Source of the DNA: RGIG5050 sp045636065
GTDB lineage: Bacteria; Verrucomicrobiota; Kiritimatiellia; RFP12; UBA1067
Assembly: GCA_045636065.1 (NCBI GenBank)
Contig: JAZTWW010000049.1
Location: 1-64,000 of the forward strand
Direction of reading: 5' to 3'
Length of the DNA: 64,000 bases
Positions 1-8,054 of this stretch are shown piece by piece. Within the stretch, counting starts at the first letter, position 1. Each line of letters opens with the position of its first letter. The position numbers and the translations under genes were made by a program. A model generated the notes under the pieces. It searched no databases, was not told where the DNA came from, and was given only the letters and a program-made list of their open reading frames with translations.

Positions 1-68
1 TTCAGCGCCATTTAAAGCACCATCGTCTCTCAAAGATCGGGCCGCCTCTCGCGGGGCGACGGGTGTGT

Positions 69-97
69 AGTATACCAAAAAGCCCATCCGAATGCAA
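69..97 (-). promoter_or_regulatory. Promoter for a gene left of the window
   Basis: On the minus strand there is a -35 TTGCAT (92-97), a 17-bp spacer and a -10 TATACT (69-74). It lies downstream of the M16 peptidase stop and points out of the window, so it should serve the next gene to the left. It matches the promoter form seen repeatedly here. Confidence 0.6.
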
Positions 98-136
98 GCG
101 GTTTCTTCAAAAAATTTACAAAAACCGCATAACTGC

Positions 137-156
137 AAAAAAGGCTATTTTCGCCT
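137..156 (-). terminator. Weak intrinsic terminator after M16 peptidase
   Basis: Read on the minus strand, AGGC (153-156 side), a loop and GCCT (142-146 side) are followed by five to six T. The stem is only four to five base pairs and the M16 stop codon sits in the loop, so the call is tentative. Confidence 0.3.
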
Positions 157-1386
157 CGGTTTTACCCAGCTTATCGACCGCCGCTCGTCCACAAGGATGT
201 CCTTGGCGACGGAAAGCACCTCTTCTGCTGTGACAGACTGGAGCCTTTCGGCCGTTTCCTCGGGCGGAACGATCTTTCCCCACGTTATTACGCTTGCCCC
301 GTAGTACATAAGCCTCGTAAGCATTCTCTCGAAGCCGAGCCTGTAGTTCCCGACGAGATAATCCTTTGTGCGCTTTAGCTCCGCGGCGCTTGGCGGCCTC
401 GTGCGGGCCCTGTCGATCTCGCGCCATATTGTGGAAAGAGCCTCATCTGCGCGCGATCCGTCAAGCCCGGCCGTTATCGTCCACCCGCCTGCATCGTCGA
501 AGAACTGGAGGTTGGAGCGGATGTCGTAGCTAAGGCCCCTTCTCTCCCTGACGCTCTGGAAAAGGCGGCTCGACATCGAGCGGCCCATCATCGCATCGAA
601 TACGGACAGGGCGAAACGCCTGTCGTCGAGGCTTCCGAACGTCTTCCACCCTATTGCAAGCTGCGTCTGCTGTATGTCGCGCTCAGCCGACACCTCGCCG
701 GATGCGGGCGCAAGCGGATCGACACGTTCGAATGCAAGGGGAGTGCCGCCGGCGAGATGGCCGAGCGTCTCCTCGATGAGCTTAAGCGCCCTGGGCCTTT
801 TGAAGTTGCCGACGAGAACGGCCACAGTAGCCCTTGGGACGTACGCCTTTTCAATGTATCCGCGAAGCGTCTTAGGGGTCATCGCCATAAGGCTCTGCGC
901 GCGCCCGGCCACAGGCAATCCAAGCGAGTTTCCCGGGAACATCAGCTTCGAGAGGTTCTCGCTCGCGACGCTGTCGGGCTCGTCGTCGTACATCTTTATC
1001 TCTTCGAGGACGACGCGCCTTTCACGGTCGAACTCGCTTTCAGGGATCGCGGGGGACGTGTACATCTCGCCTATGATCCTTACGGCCGTGGCAAGCTCCC
1101 CTTTGGGGACGCGCGCATAGAAGCACGTGCCCTCCTCGCCCGTAAAGGCGTTGAAGCTTCCGCCGCGCCCTTCGATGGCCTGCGAGATCTTTATCGCGCT
1201 TCTTCGCCGCGTACCCTTGAAGAGCATATGCTCTATGAAGTGCGATATGCCCTCGAAGCCAGGCTTTTCATGGCGGCTTCCGCTCGATACGAAAAGCCCG
1301 TACGTTACGCTTTCTGCATGGCTGTCCGGGGCGAGGACGACCCTAAGGCCGTTGTCGAGAGTCTCAAGATTCGCCTGCGGCAGCAT
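145..1386 (-). CDS. M16-family zinc peptidase (insulinase/processing-peptidase type)
   Basis: This 413-residue protein has the inverted zinc motif HFIEH at residues 49-53. About 75 residues later comes the family segment RRVVLEEIKMY, which carries the third zinc-binding glutamate. The length fits single-unit bacterial M16B peptidases, and the second, non-catalytic half-domain makes up the rest. No signal peptide is evident, so a cytoplasmic site is likely. The start overlaps the end of hisA by 23 bp, which indicates translational coupling in a hisB-hisA-M16 operon. Histidine synthesis does not need a peptidase, so the link is probably only co-transcription. Family assignment is firm; the substrate is unknown. 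Confidence 0.9.
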   Translation of the reverse strand: MLPQANLETLDNGLRVVLAPDSHAESVTYGLFVSSGSRHEKPGFEGISHFIEHMLFKGTRRRSAIKISQAIEGRGGSFNAFTGEEGTCFYARVPKGELATAVRIIGEMYTSPAIPESEFDRERRVVLEEIKMYDDEPDSVASENLSKLMFPGNSLGLPVAGRAQSLMAMTPKTLRGYIEKAYVPRATVAVLVGNFKRPRALKLIEETLGHLAGGTPLAFERVDPLAPASGEVSAERDIQQTQLAIGWKTFGSLDDRRFALSVFDAMMGRSMSSRLFQSVRERRGLSYDIRSNLQFFDDAGGWTITAGLDGSRADEALSTIWREIDRARTRPPSAAELKRTKDYLVGNYRLGFERMLTRLMYYGASVITWGKIVPPEETAERLQSVTAEEVLSVAKDILVDERRSISWVKPRRK

Positions 1387-2098
1387 CGTTCATCGCCTTT
1401 ACCGTTGTGCGTGCGTCATAGAGGGCCTTGCCGACTATGGCCGCCCTAAGGTTGGGCCTTCCCAAAGCGAGCAGGTTCCTGATGTCCTCCGGGCTCGAGA
1501 TGCCGCCCGAGGCCGTGATCGAGACGAGCGGCGCGGCGTCGCAGATGGCGGCCATCTGCGCGAGGTTCGGCCCCTGGAGCATGCCGTCCGTTGCCGTATC
1601 GGTGTATATTATGCTCTTGGCTCCGATGGCCTCGCAGGCCTTGGCGAACTCGGTTGCGCTCGATGAAGTAGTCTTGACCCAGCCGCGCGTCTGCACAAAA
1701 CCGTTTCTCGCATCGATGCCGACGGCGATCCTGTCGCCCCAAAGCTCGACGGCGCGCGAGAGGAACGAAGGATCCTCAAGTGCGGCCGAACCTATTATGG
1801 CGCGTGCGGCGCCCGCCTCAAGGACAGCCTCGAGCGCCGCTGGGGTCCTCAAGCCTCCGCCCACCTCGACAGGGCCGCCGAACGCCTTGATTATCCCGGC
1901 TATGACGCGGGCGTGCTGTGGCGTGCCGGCGAACGCGCCGTCGAGATCGACGACGTGCAGCTCGCGAGCCCCCTGCTCGCGCCAGCGCAAGGCCTGGCCA
2001 GCAGGATCGTCGCTATATTCGGTTACGGCATCACGCCGCCCCTGCCTCAGGCGTACGCATACGCCGCCTTTGAGATCTATTGCAGGTATGACAACCAT
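1364..2098 (-). CDS. hisA: HisA, phosphoribosylformimino-AICAR ribotide isomerase
   Basis: A 244-residue (beta/alpha)8 barrel that catalyses the Amadori isomerisation of ProFAR to PRFAR in histidine synthesis. The N-terminus has the AIDLKGG motif with catalytic Asp8. The second catalytic Asp lies in YTDTATDGM, and phosphate-binding GGG and SGGI segments are present. An open frame extends 33 codons further upstream, but that part runs inside hisB. The chosen ATG at 2098 shares one base with the hisB stop (TAATG), which indicates tight coupling, and it gives the normal family start. The 3' end overlaps the M16 peptidase. Confidence 0.95.
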   Translation of the reverse strand: MVVIPAIDLKGGVCVRLRQGRRDAVTEYSDDPAGQALRWREQGARELHVVDLDGAFAGTPQHARVIAGIIKAFGGPVEVGGGLRTPAALEAVLEAGAARAIIGSAALEDPSFLSRAVELWGDRIAVGIDARNGFVQTRGWVKTTSSSATEFAKACEAIGAKSIIYTDTATDGMLQGPNLAQMAAICDAAPLVSITASGGISSPEDIRNLLALGRPNLRAAIVGKALYDARTTVKAMNDAAAGES

Positions 2099-2682
2099 TA
2101 CAGCACCCCTTTCGACGACGGGACCCCCGTCTCGCGCGCATCGGTTGATGCGGCCGCCCTGAATGCGCGGGCGAACGCCTTGAACATGCCTTCGCACACG
2201 TGGTGCGTCTCGTCACCGTAGATTTCGCGCAGGTGAATGTTCATGCGCCCCTCCACGCTTACGCTCCTGAAGAACTCCTCGATGAGCTTCACCTCGAAAT
2301 CGCGCACCATCATGTGCTTCTTCGGCGTGGACATCACTATGTACGGACGCCCCCCGAGATCGATGCTCGCTTCGCAGAGGGCTTCGTCCATCGGTATGGA
2401 CGCGAAGCCGTAGCGGACTATGCCGCGCCTTTCGCCGAGCGCCGCATCAATGGCCTTGCCGAGAACGAGCCCCACATCCTCGACCGTGTGGTGGTAGTCC
2501 ACATCTATGTCGCCCTTCGCCTCAAGCGTCATGTCCACGAGCGAATGCCTCGCGAAAAGTTCAAGCATGTGATTGAAGAAACCTATGCCTGTGTCGACAG
2601 AGCATCTACCGGTGCCGTCGAGCTCGAGACTCAGCTTTATTGCCGTCTCTTTCGTGTTGCGTTCCATCTCTGCCTTGCGCAT
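2098..2682 (-). CDS. hisB: HisB, imidazoleglycerol-phosphate dehydratase
   Basis: A monofunctional 194-residue IGPD. It shows the two metal-binding clusters of the family (FFNHMLELFARHS and DYHHTVEDVGLVLG in the first half, then related His/Glu motifs near the C-terminus around DETHHVCEG). There is no phosphatase domain, unlike the bifunctional enterobacterial HisB. The ATG at 2682 is preceded by AAGGAG at 2690-2695. A strong promoter lies just upstream, so longer in-frame starts would begin before the transcript. It is the first gene of a hisB-hisA-M16 operon; other his genes are not in the window. Confidence 0.95.
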   Translation of the reverse strand: MRKAEMERNTKETAIKLSLELDGTGRCSVDTGIGFFNHMLELFARHSLVDMTLEAKGDIDVDYHHTVEDVGLVLGKAIDAALGERRGIVRYGFASIPMDEALCEASIDLGGRPYIVMSTPKKHMMVRDFEVKLIEEFFRSVSVEGRMNIHLREIYGDETHHVCEGMFKAFARAFRAAASTDARETGVPSSKGVL

Positions 2683-2703
2683 CCTAAATCTCCTTGTGCT
2701 TAT

Positions 2704-2733
2704 ATTATACCAAATTTCACGCCGCTTTGCCAA
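2704..2733 (-). promoter_or_regulatory. Promoter of the hisB operon
   Basis: -35 TTGGCA (2728-2733), 18-bp spacer, -10 TATAAT (2704-2709), all on the minus strand. The predicted transcript starts near 2697, only about 15 bases before the hisB ATG, which leaves just room for the ribosome-binding site. The promoter lies in the short gap after the response-regulator gene. Confidence 0.75.
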
Positions 2734-2781
2734 TTGGACTTCTTTTTTATTTTCGCCTCCGTGGCGATCCCCCATTTCGAT

Positions 2782-3534
2782 TCAATCGTTTTCATCTCCT
2801 GCATTCCTCGCGCTTGGCCTGTAGATGTAGCCTACGCCGCGCATGTTCACTATCGTCGAACCGTCCGGGCCGAGACGGTCGATGAGCCGGTGCATGCGCT
2901 GCCTCAGCGCCTCGGGGGTCGGCACCTCGGAGCCCCAGAGGCAGTCCTCCATCCGCTCCTTCCTTATGATTTCGCCGGGATGCACCGTGAAAAGCCTCAG
3001 AAGCCTCACCTCGTCGCTGAAAAGGGGCACCGTCTCGCCGCCGCGCTGCATCTCAAGCCTCGGCTCCGATACTGTCCACGACTCGAACCTGAAGACTTCC
3101 GGCTTTCTCGGGCATGCGGCATTTGCCTTGACCTGCCCGCTCCTCGGCACGATGCCATCGGCGCCAAACGCATTGACCCTCCTCAAAGCCACTTCGATCC
3201 GCGCCATAAGCTCCGCTTCGCCGACGGTCTTGTCGATGTAATCGTCCCCTCCCGTGAGAAGCCCCCTTACCCTGTTCGCCTCGCCGGTCTTGGCGGAGAG
3301 GAAGAGTATGGGTATTGTCCCATTGAGCTTTCTCACCTCTTCGCACACGGCAAAGCCGTTCATCCTCGGCATCCCGACATCGAGAAGGAGCAGATCAGCC
3401 CCATGCAGGGAGAACGCCGCCATGGCCTCAATGCCGTCCGTGACGGCCTCCACCACGTGCCCGTAATCCTCGAGCATGTCGACAAGCCCGGTCCTTACGG
3501 ATCCGTCATTCTCCGCCAGAAGAATCCTCGCCAT
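2782..3534 (-). CDS. OmpR/PhoB-type response regulator
   Basis: A 250-residue regulator. The receiver domain (about 1-118) has the phospho-acceptor Asp52 in LLLLDVGMPRMNG, Ser80 and Lys102. The acidic pocket reads E8-N9-D10, with Asn where Asp is more usual. The linker is longer than normal (about 119-150). A winged-helix output domain follows, with the GVGYIYRP hairpin typical of PhoB-like regulators near the C-terminus. Its start overlaps the sensor kinase gene by 29 bp, so the two form a cognate pair. The sequence gives no hint of the target regulon. Confidence 0.92.
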   Translation of the reverse strand: MARILLAENDGSVRTGLVDMLEDYGHVVEAVTDGIEAMAAFSLHGADLLLLDVGMPRMNGFAVCEEVRKLNGTIPILFLSAKTGEANRVRGLLTGGDDYIDKTVGEAELMARIEVALRRVNAFGADGIVPRSGQVKANAACPRKPEVFRFESWTVSEPRLEMQRGGETVPLFSDEVRLLRLFTVHPGEIIRKERMEDCLWGSEVPTPEALRQRMHRLIDRLGPDGSTIVNMRGVGYIYRPSARNAGDEND

Positions 3535-4795
3535 AAGCCGCCTCCTTTACGAAAATATCGAATATGCATCCGCCGCCTTCGCGCGGCCTGACCTTTATGT
3601 CGCCGCCCATGCCGCGCATGGAGCCACGCGCTATATCAAGCCCAAGGCCGCTCCCTCCTGCGCCGCTTTCCACCGCACCGCTCGCGCGGTACATCCTGTC
3701 GAAGCACAAGGCCATCTCTTTGGAAGTCATTCCGGGGCCACGGTCGGCCACGGTGACGCACCAGAACCCGCCGGAGCGCGAGATGGACACTTCGACGGGG
3801 CCAAAGGCGGCGGCATACTTTGCCGCGTTGTCGAGGACATTCGCAAGCGCGGCCTTCATCGCATCCCTGTCCGCCAGCGCCATCCTATCTTCGCCGCCGC
3901 CTTTGACCGTTATGCCGTTCGTCGCAAAGCGCCCCTCCATAGGCTCCACCGTCTCATCCACAAGCGCGGCGAGATCGAACGGAGCGATCCTGTAGACGCG
4001 CCTCTTCGCCTCGATCCTCCCGACCTCCAGGAGCTGGTCCACAAGGTGTATGAGCCTCAGCGTCTCGCGCCTCACGGTTTCGCGGTGCACCTCCGCGCGA
4101 TCCGGCCTGAGCGCGGGCGAGGAAAGCCTCTCTATTGCGAAGCGTATCCCGGCGAGCGGAGTCTTGAGCTCATGCGTAACCGTATCGATGAAATCCGTCT
4201 TCATCTCGCTCAGCTCGCGCATCCTGCGCCCGTGCCGCAGCAGGAAAAATCCGCCAAGAACCACGGATACCGTAATGAGAAGCCCGGAGGCTACGAAAAC
4301 GCCGAGTATTATGCGCGTCGCCCCCTCGGGGTTCAGGGCCTCCCCGTCAAGCGCCATCCCGGCGACGACACCTCTGCCTACGGAAACCCATGCGACATTC
4401 CCCCAAAGCCCGCGCCAAGGCACCGCATGGTGCGATCCGCGCGACGGCCATGAGACGTCCTTGGGGAAATCACGCCGCCACGACGGGTCCACTTCGCCGG
4501 ATTCGCGCACTATGCCGTGGCGGCGTTCCCAGAGGAACGCGCCTGAAACATGGTTGGGCCCCGCGACGATCGCATCAAGCTCGACTGCGCGCTTTTCGGG
4601 GCCTTCGCCCTTCATTCTCGCAAGGGCAAGCGATTCGACGCCCTTTACAATGCCGTCCCGCGCCGCCGCCTCCTGCACGGCAAGGCGCGAGCGCACCTCT
4701 TTAAGGGCGACGACACCGCCCAGAAGCATTATGACTGTCGGCAGGCATATGAGGGAAACATACCAGCGAAGCTCGCGTGCGCCCGCCATCCACAC
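3506..4795 (-). CDS. Membrane sensor histidine kinase
   Basis: A 429-residue HisKA/HATPase_c kinase. One membrane helix lies near residues 13-31 and a second near 161-186, enclosing a periplasmic sensing region of about 130 residues with no recognised fold. The phospho-acceptor is His208 in THELKTPLAG. The N box (NVLDNAAKY), G1 (VADRGPGM) and G2 (GGSGLGL) follow. The C-terminus overlaps the response regulator. The gene lies 16 bp after a 72-aa protein gene and downstream of PPi-phosphofructokinase, so expression may be linked to central carbon flow, although this is only positional evidence. Confidence 0.93.
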   Translation of the reverse strand: MWMAGARELRWYVSLICLPTVIMLLGGVVALKEVRSRLAVQEAAARDGIVKGVESLALARMKGEGPEKRAVELDAIVAGPNHVSGAFLWERRHGIVRESGEVDPSWRRDFPKDVSWPSRGSHHAVPWRGLWGNVAWVSVGRGVVAGMALDGEALNPEGATRIILGVFVASGLLITVSVVLGGFFLLRHGRRMRELSEMKTDFIDTVTHELKTPLAGIRFAIERLSSPALRPDRAEVHRETVRRETLRLIHLVDQLLEVGRIEAKRRVYRIAPFDLAALVDETVEPMEGRFATNGITVKGGGEDRMALADRDAMKAALANVLDNAAKYAAAFGPVEVSISRSGGFWCVTVADRGPGMTSKEMALCFDRMYRASGAVESGAGGSGLGLDIARGSMRGMGGDIKVRPREGGGCIFDIFVKEAAYGEDSSGGE

Positions 4796-4811
4796 CCCTT
4801 CCTGCTTGAGA

Positions 4812-5030
4812 TCATACGCCGTTGGCGGCGAGTTCGTCGCGGACTTTGGCGTACTGATGCTCGTTCATCCGCCCCTGGGAGCGGATCGACTCGAGTTCAT
4901 TGAGAAGGCGGCCGCTTAAATCGGCCGCCTCGGCGTCTGTTATGACACCCCTTTGGCGCATCTCCTCGACCGCCCCGACATCTCGCCCTATCGTTCTGCA
5001 GGCGCGTGCACCAGCAAGAGGCTTTGCCAT
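4812..5030 (-). CDS. Small 72-aa protein, function unknown
   Basis: The open frame is 109 codons, but the upstream part lies inside the phosphofructokinase gene. The ATG at 5030, preceded by a GGGGTGGAG-like ribosome site, gives 72 residues. The protein is soluble, charged and likely helical, with two short helical segments around RGVITDAEAADLSGRLLNEL and NEHQYAKVRDELA. This loosely recalls short SHOCT-like oligomerisation domains, but I cannot assign it. It sits between the phosphofructokinase stop (14 bp away) and the histidine kinase start (16 bp away), so it is almost certainly co-transcribed and could be a regulatory accessory of either. Confidence 0.55.
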   Translation of the reverse strand: MAKPLAGARACRTIGRDVGAVEEMRQRGVITDAEAADLSGRLLNELESIRSQGRMNEHQYAKVRDELAANGV

Positions 5031-5043
5031 GGCTCCACCCCTT

Positions 5044-6246
5044 TCAGAATATCTCCGAGTGGGGGAGAGCGCCCACGAGCGGCTTTGCGTATTCGATGAA
5101 CGCCTTGGTGACGTCATGCCCGTTCTTGGCGATGAACTCATCGGGTACGCTTCTCGTGTACTTTGCGGCGTTCGCTATAGGCTGCGCCTCGAAGCTGACG
5201 GCGTATTTGGCGCCCTTCTTGCGGAGAATGGCGATTGTACCCTTCTTGAGCTCGCCCTTCAAGGCGGCCTCGACGGCCTTTGCGCCCGCAAGGCGCGCTT
5301 CGCGGCAGTCGCTCGCGGAGGCGATTCCCGGGAAGCTCCTCTGGAGGTAGCCGAAAGTATCGGCCCTGACGCGCTTTATGCCGGAATTGGCCTTGAGGTA
5401 CGTTGCAAGCGCATCGCCGAGCGCGCCCGTGCCGGAAAGCTGGAGGTTGCCGTGGCTATCCCTCTCGCCGTTCGCGAAGCGCGCGGCGATGGGAGTGCCG
5501 TCCTTGTCGCGGATGCCCTCGGAGACGGCGACTACGCAGCGCCCTTCCTTCTCCATCACGGCCTTGACGTCCTCCACGAAGCCCTCAAGCGAGAACGGAC
5601 GCTCGGGAAGGTATATGAGGTGGGGACCGTCGCCCCTGTTCTCGCGGGCAAGCGCGCTAGCAGCCGTCAGATAGCCGGCATCGCGCCCCATTATGATGTC
5701 GATCTTGACGCCGCCGAGCGCGCGGTTGTCGAGATCGTCACCCTTTATGGCGCACGCGACGAAACGCGCGGCCGAGCCGTATCCCGGCGTGTGGTCGCAC
5801 GTTCTGAGATCGTTGTCGATAGTTTTGGGGATGTGGTAGCATACGAGCGGATAGCCTTCCTTCTCGGCCTCCTCGGCGACGATGCGCGCGGCATCGGCGG
5901 AGTCGTTGCCGCCGATGTAGAAGAAATAGCCCACCTGGCGCTTCTTGAACGCCTCGAAGATCGCCTTGCAATCCTCTGCGGTGGGCTTGCGCCTTACGCT
6001 GCCGAGAGCGGAGCTGGGAGTCTGGGCGATGGCGTTGAGCTTCTTGAGGTCAACCTTCCTCAAGTCGACGTATTCGCCGCCGAGTATGCCGGCTATGCCG
6101 TGCTTCGCGCCGAGGATCCAGCCGATCTTCTTCGACGCGGCGGCCGTGCGGGCCTTCAGTACGGCGCCTACGAGGCTCTGGTTTATGACCATCGAAGGTC
6201 CGCCCGACTGGGCGATCACCATGTTGTTGTATGCAGTCTTTTTCAT
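5044..6246 (-). CDS. pfp: PPi-dependent 6-phosphofructokinase
   Basis: A 400-residue phosphofructokinase that interconverts fructose 6-phosphate and fructose 1,6-bisphosphate. Pyrophosphate use is inferred from two signature positions. Asp115 in GGND (112-115) replaces the second glycine of the ATP-type GGDG, and Lys141 in PKTIDND (140-146) replaces the ATP-type glycine. The usual GGDD is varied to GGND. The MGRDAGYLTA and sugar-binding segments are present. The ATG at 6246 was chosen over an upstream ATG because the family starts close to the nucleotide loop (SGGPSMVINQ). It is downstream of a DUF805 gene (48-bp gap). Use of PPi suits an energy-limited fermenter. Confidence 0.88.
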   Translation of the reverse strand: MKKTAYNNMVIAQSGGPSMVINQSLVGAVLKARTAAASKKIGWILGAKHGIAGILGGEYVDLRKVDLKKLNAIAQTPSSALGSVRRKPTAEDCKAIFEAFKKRQVGYFFYIGGNDSADAARIVAEEAEKEGYPLVCYHIPKTIDNDLRTCDHTPGYGSAARFVACAIKGDDLDNRALGGVKIDIIMGRDAGYLTAASALARENRGDGPHLIYLPERPFSLEGFVEDVKAVMEKEGRCVVAVSEGIRDKDGTPIAARFANGERDSHGNLQLSGTGALGDALATYLKANSGIKRVRADTFGYLQRSFPGIASASDCREARLAGAKAVEAALKGELKKGTIAILRKKGAKYAVSFEAQPIANAAKYTRSVPDEFIAKNGHDVTKAFIEYAKPLVGALPHSEIF

Positions 6247-6294
6247 TGCATTTCCGTGATGGCTCTTTTCCACGCTCCACATCCCCAGGCGATA

Positions 6295-7152
6295 TCACCT
6301 GATCTCGCGCAAGAGACCTTCAGTCATCTTCAAGATCATTTCACGCTCGCCAGCCGATGCATTCTTGAATTCCTTGAGGCTCCTCTGGATCTCGGACTCG
6401 CTCGGAGAGCCCATGATTCTCGCCCCTTCGCGGAGCAGGCTCTCGTACTTCTTCAAGCCGGGAACAGATTCATCGCCACCCTTCTTGGAGCTCTTCTGCG
6501 GCGCATCCAAGCTCTTCTGCAGCTGCGAAATGCCCTTTTCCATCGCCTTTCTGATCTGACGGGCCTGGAAACCTTCCATAAAGTAGGTCATCATGCTGCC
6601 GTACATGGCTGCGGCGAGCACGGCCAGGAGAACTACAAGCATAGAGAACCAGGGCTTCACGGTAGCAGGGGCTTCATCGGCATCGCCCTTCGCGGGAAGG
6701 AAACCAAACGCGACGACTGCGCCAATGCTCGCGAATGCGAACCAGGGGCACGGGAACGCCACTACGGCGATAGGCGCCAACGCGAACCATGCGCTGAATC
6801 TGGCGTCATTCAGACGGCGAACCGTGACAGGGAACATCGCAAGGACGGCTGCGACAAGGTTCGTCGTCGCCAATGCGGTAAAGAACGCCATCGGATACGA
6901 CACCATACCCGACGTAGCACTGGGGTCGAGGACGAGCGCAATGATTGTACACACCAGGGACAGCACAAAAAGCGGCACGAACAGCAGGATGGCGGTCGAC
7001 CAGTATTCGCCCGCGGACGCCTTTCCGCAAAGCGAGAAGAAGCTTCCAAGATCCTTCAGTTTTGCAAACACCGCGCCAAAATCCAACAACTTGACGGGAT
7101 TCTCCGCTTTGGCGGTTACGGGTTCTTCAACCTTCGTGTTTTCGTCGCTCAT
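6295..7152 (-). CDS. DUF805 family inner-membrane protein
   Basis: A 285-residue membrane protein. Residues around 35-150 carry the DUF805 pattern: a soluble N-terminus, an aromatic GEYW segment before the first helix, and FPVTVRRLNDARFSAWF between helices. There are about four to five hydrophobic helices. The final 90 residues are soluble, charged and helical (LKKYESLLREGARIMG and onwards), a tail that is longer than usual. It is the first gene of an operon that continues into phosphofructokinase and the two-component pair, with its own promoter at 7247-7275. Function is unknown for the family. Confidence 0.75.
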   Translation of the reverse strand: MSDENTKVEEPVTAKAENPVKLLDFGAVFAKLKDLGSFFSLCGKASAGEYWSTAILLFVPLFVLSLVCTIIALVLDPSATSGMVSYPMAFFTALATTNLVAAVLAMFPVTVRRLNDARFSAWFALAPIAVVAFPCPWFAFASIGAVVAFGFLPAKGDADEAPATVKPWFSMLVVLLAVLAAAMYGSMMTYFMEGFQARQIRKAMEKGISQLQKSLDAPQKSSKKGGDESVPGLKKYESLLREGARIMGSPSESEIQRSLKEFKNASAGEREMILKMTEGLLREIR

Positions 7153-7246
7153 TTTGCATTCCTTTCGCCCCTAGTTGCAGATCCACGGCCAGAGAACCGG
7201 GCCAGCCCTCATTCCGTGATCGTTAATGAAGTCTGTCGCGGGTGAT

Positions 7247-7275
7247 ATTATACCACTTTCCACGCACCGATGGAA
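7247..7275 (-). promoter_or_regulatory. Promoter of the DUF805-pfp operon
   Basis: A consensus -10 TATAAT (7247-7252) preceded by TGG on the minus strand. At 17 bp upstream there is only a weak -35 (TTCCAT, 7270-7275), so an extended -10 may carry the promoter. The transcript would have a leader of about 90 bases before the ATG at 7152. Confidence 0.6.
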
Positions 7276-7285
7276 GCAAAAAGGT

Positions 7286-8044
7286 TTATTTGTGGGAGCC
7301 GAGGCGGCGTTCGCGGTGCGAATACGATTCGAGGGCGGCGTTGAAGTCGGCCTCGCTGAAATCGGGCCAGAGAACGTCGGTGATGTAGAATTCGCTGTAG
7401 GCGCATTCCCAGAGAAGGAAGTTCGATACGCGGAATTCGCCGGAGGTGCGGATTATGAGATCTGGATCCGGGACGTCCGGGAGGTAGAGGCAGCTCGCGA
7501 AAAGCTCCTCGCGCTCCTTTGCACCCAAGCCAGCGCCTTCTCCCGCTTTGGAACCTGCATCCCCGCCGGGTTCAGCACCCGCATTCGCGGTGCGCATTTG
7601 AGCGAGCTTTGCGGCGTACCTCTCGGCGGCATCGACTATCTCCGCGCGACCGCCGTATGAAAGGCACACTATAAGCTCCCACTCGCCATTCCTGGTGGAC
7701 TCCTCCAGATCGGCAATGAGCTTCTGGACCGATTCAGGGAGATCGCTTTTCCTGCCCATAACGCGGAAACGGACATTGTCCTTGAGAAGCTGCTTCTTCT
7801 TGCGCCTTATGTACCAGCCGAGAAGCTTCATAAGCCCATCGACCTCGACTTTGGGCCTGCGCCAGTTCTCCGTCGAAAAGGCGTAGACGCTGAGGTACTT
7901 GACCCCTGCGGCCCTTGCATAGTGCATCACCCTGTCGAGCGTCTCGACGCCGGCGCGATGCCCCTTGAGGCGGGGCTCGCCGCGCTTTATCGCCCAGCGG
8001 CCGTTGCCGTCCATTATGATGGCTATGTGCCTTGGCGCTTCCAT
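7286..8044 (-). CDS. uppS: UppS, undecaprenyl diphosphate synthase
   Basis: A 252-residue cis-prenyltransferase that makes the C55 carrier for peptidoglycan and surface polysaccharide. MDGNGRWA (11-18) holds the catalytic Asp12. FSTENWRRP and RTSGEFRVSNFLLWE, then the FYITDVLWPDF tail, complete the family signature. Between VDAAERYAAKL and the RTSGE region there is a Gly/Ala-rich, low-complexity insertion of about 25 residues (GAEPGGDAGSKAGEGAG), not usual in the family. The ATG at 8044 follows a GGGGGA ribosome site. It ends the exported-protein operon, with 10 bp to the preceding gene. Confidence 0.93.
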   Translation of the reverse strand: MEAPRHIAIIMDGNGRWAIKRGEPRLKGHRAGVETLDRVMHYARAAGVKYLSVYAFSTENWRRPKVEVDGLMKLLGWYIRRKKKQLLKDNVRFRVMGRKSDLPESVQKLIADLEESTRNGEWELIVCLSYGGRAEIVDAAERYAAKLAQMRTANAGAEPGGDAGSKAGEGAGLGAKEREELFASCLYLPDVPDPDLIIRTSGEFRVSNFLLWECAYSEFYITDVLWPDFSEADFNAALESYSHRERRLGSHK

Positions 8045-8054
8045 TTGAATCCCC

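Noticed and set aside
757..3591. Long rightward open frames opposite hisA, hisB and the two-component genes
   Set aside because: They are shadows of GC-rich genes on the other strand; none has a family signature or ribosome site.
4900..7245. 781-codon rightward frame
   Set aside because: It is antisense to phosphofructokinase and DUF805, both of which have clear motifs, and shows no recognisable protein features.
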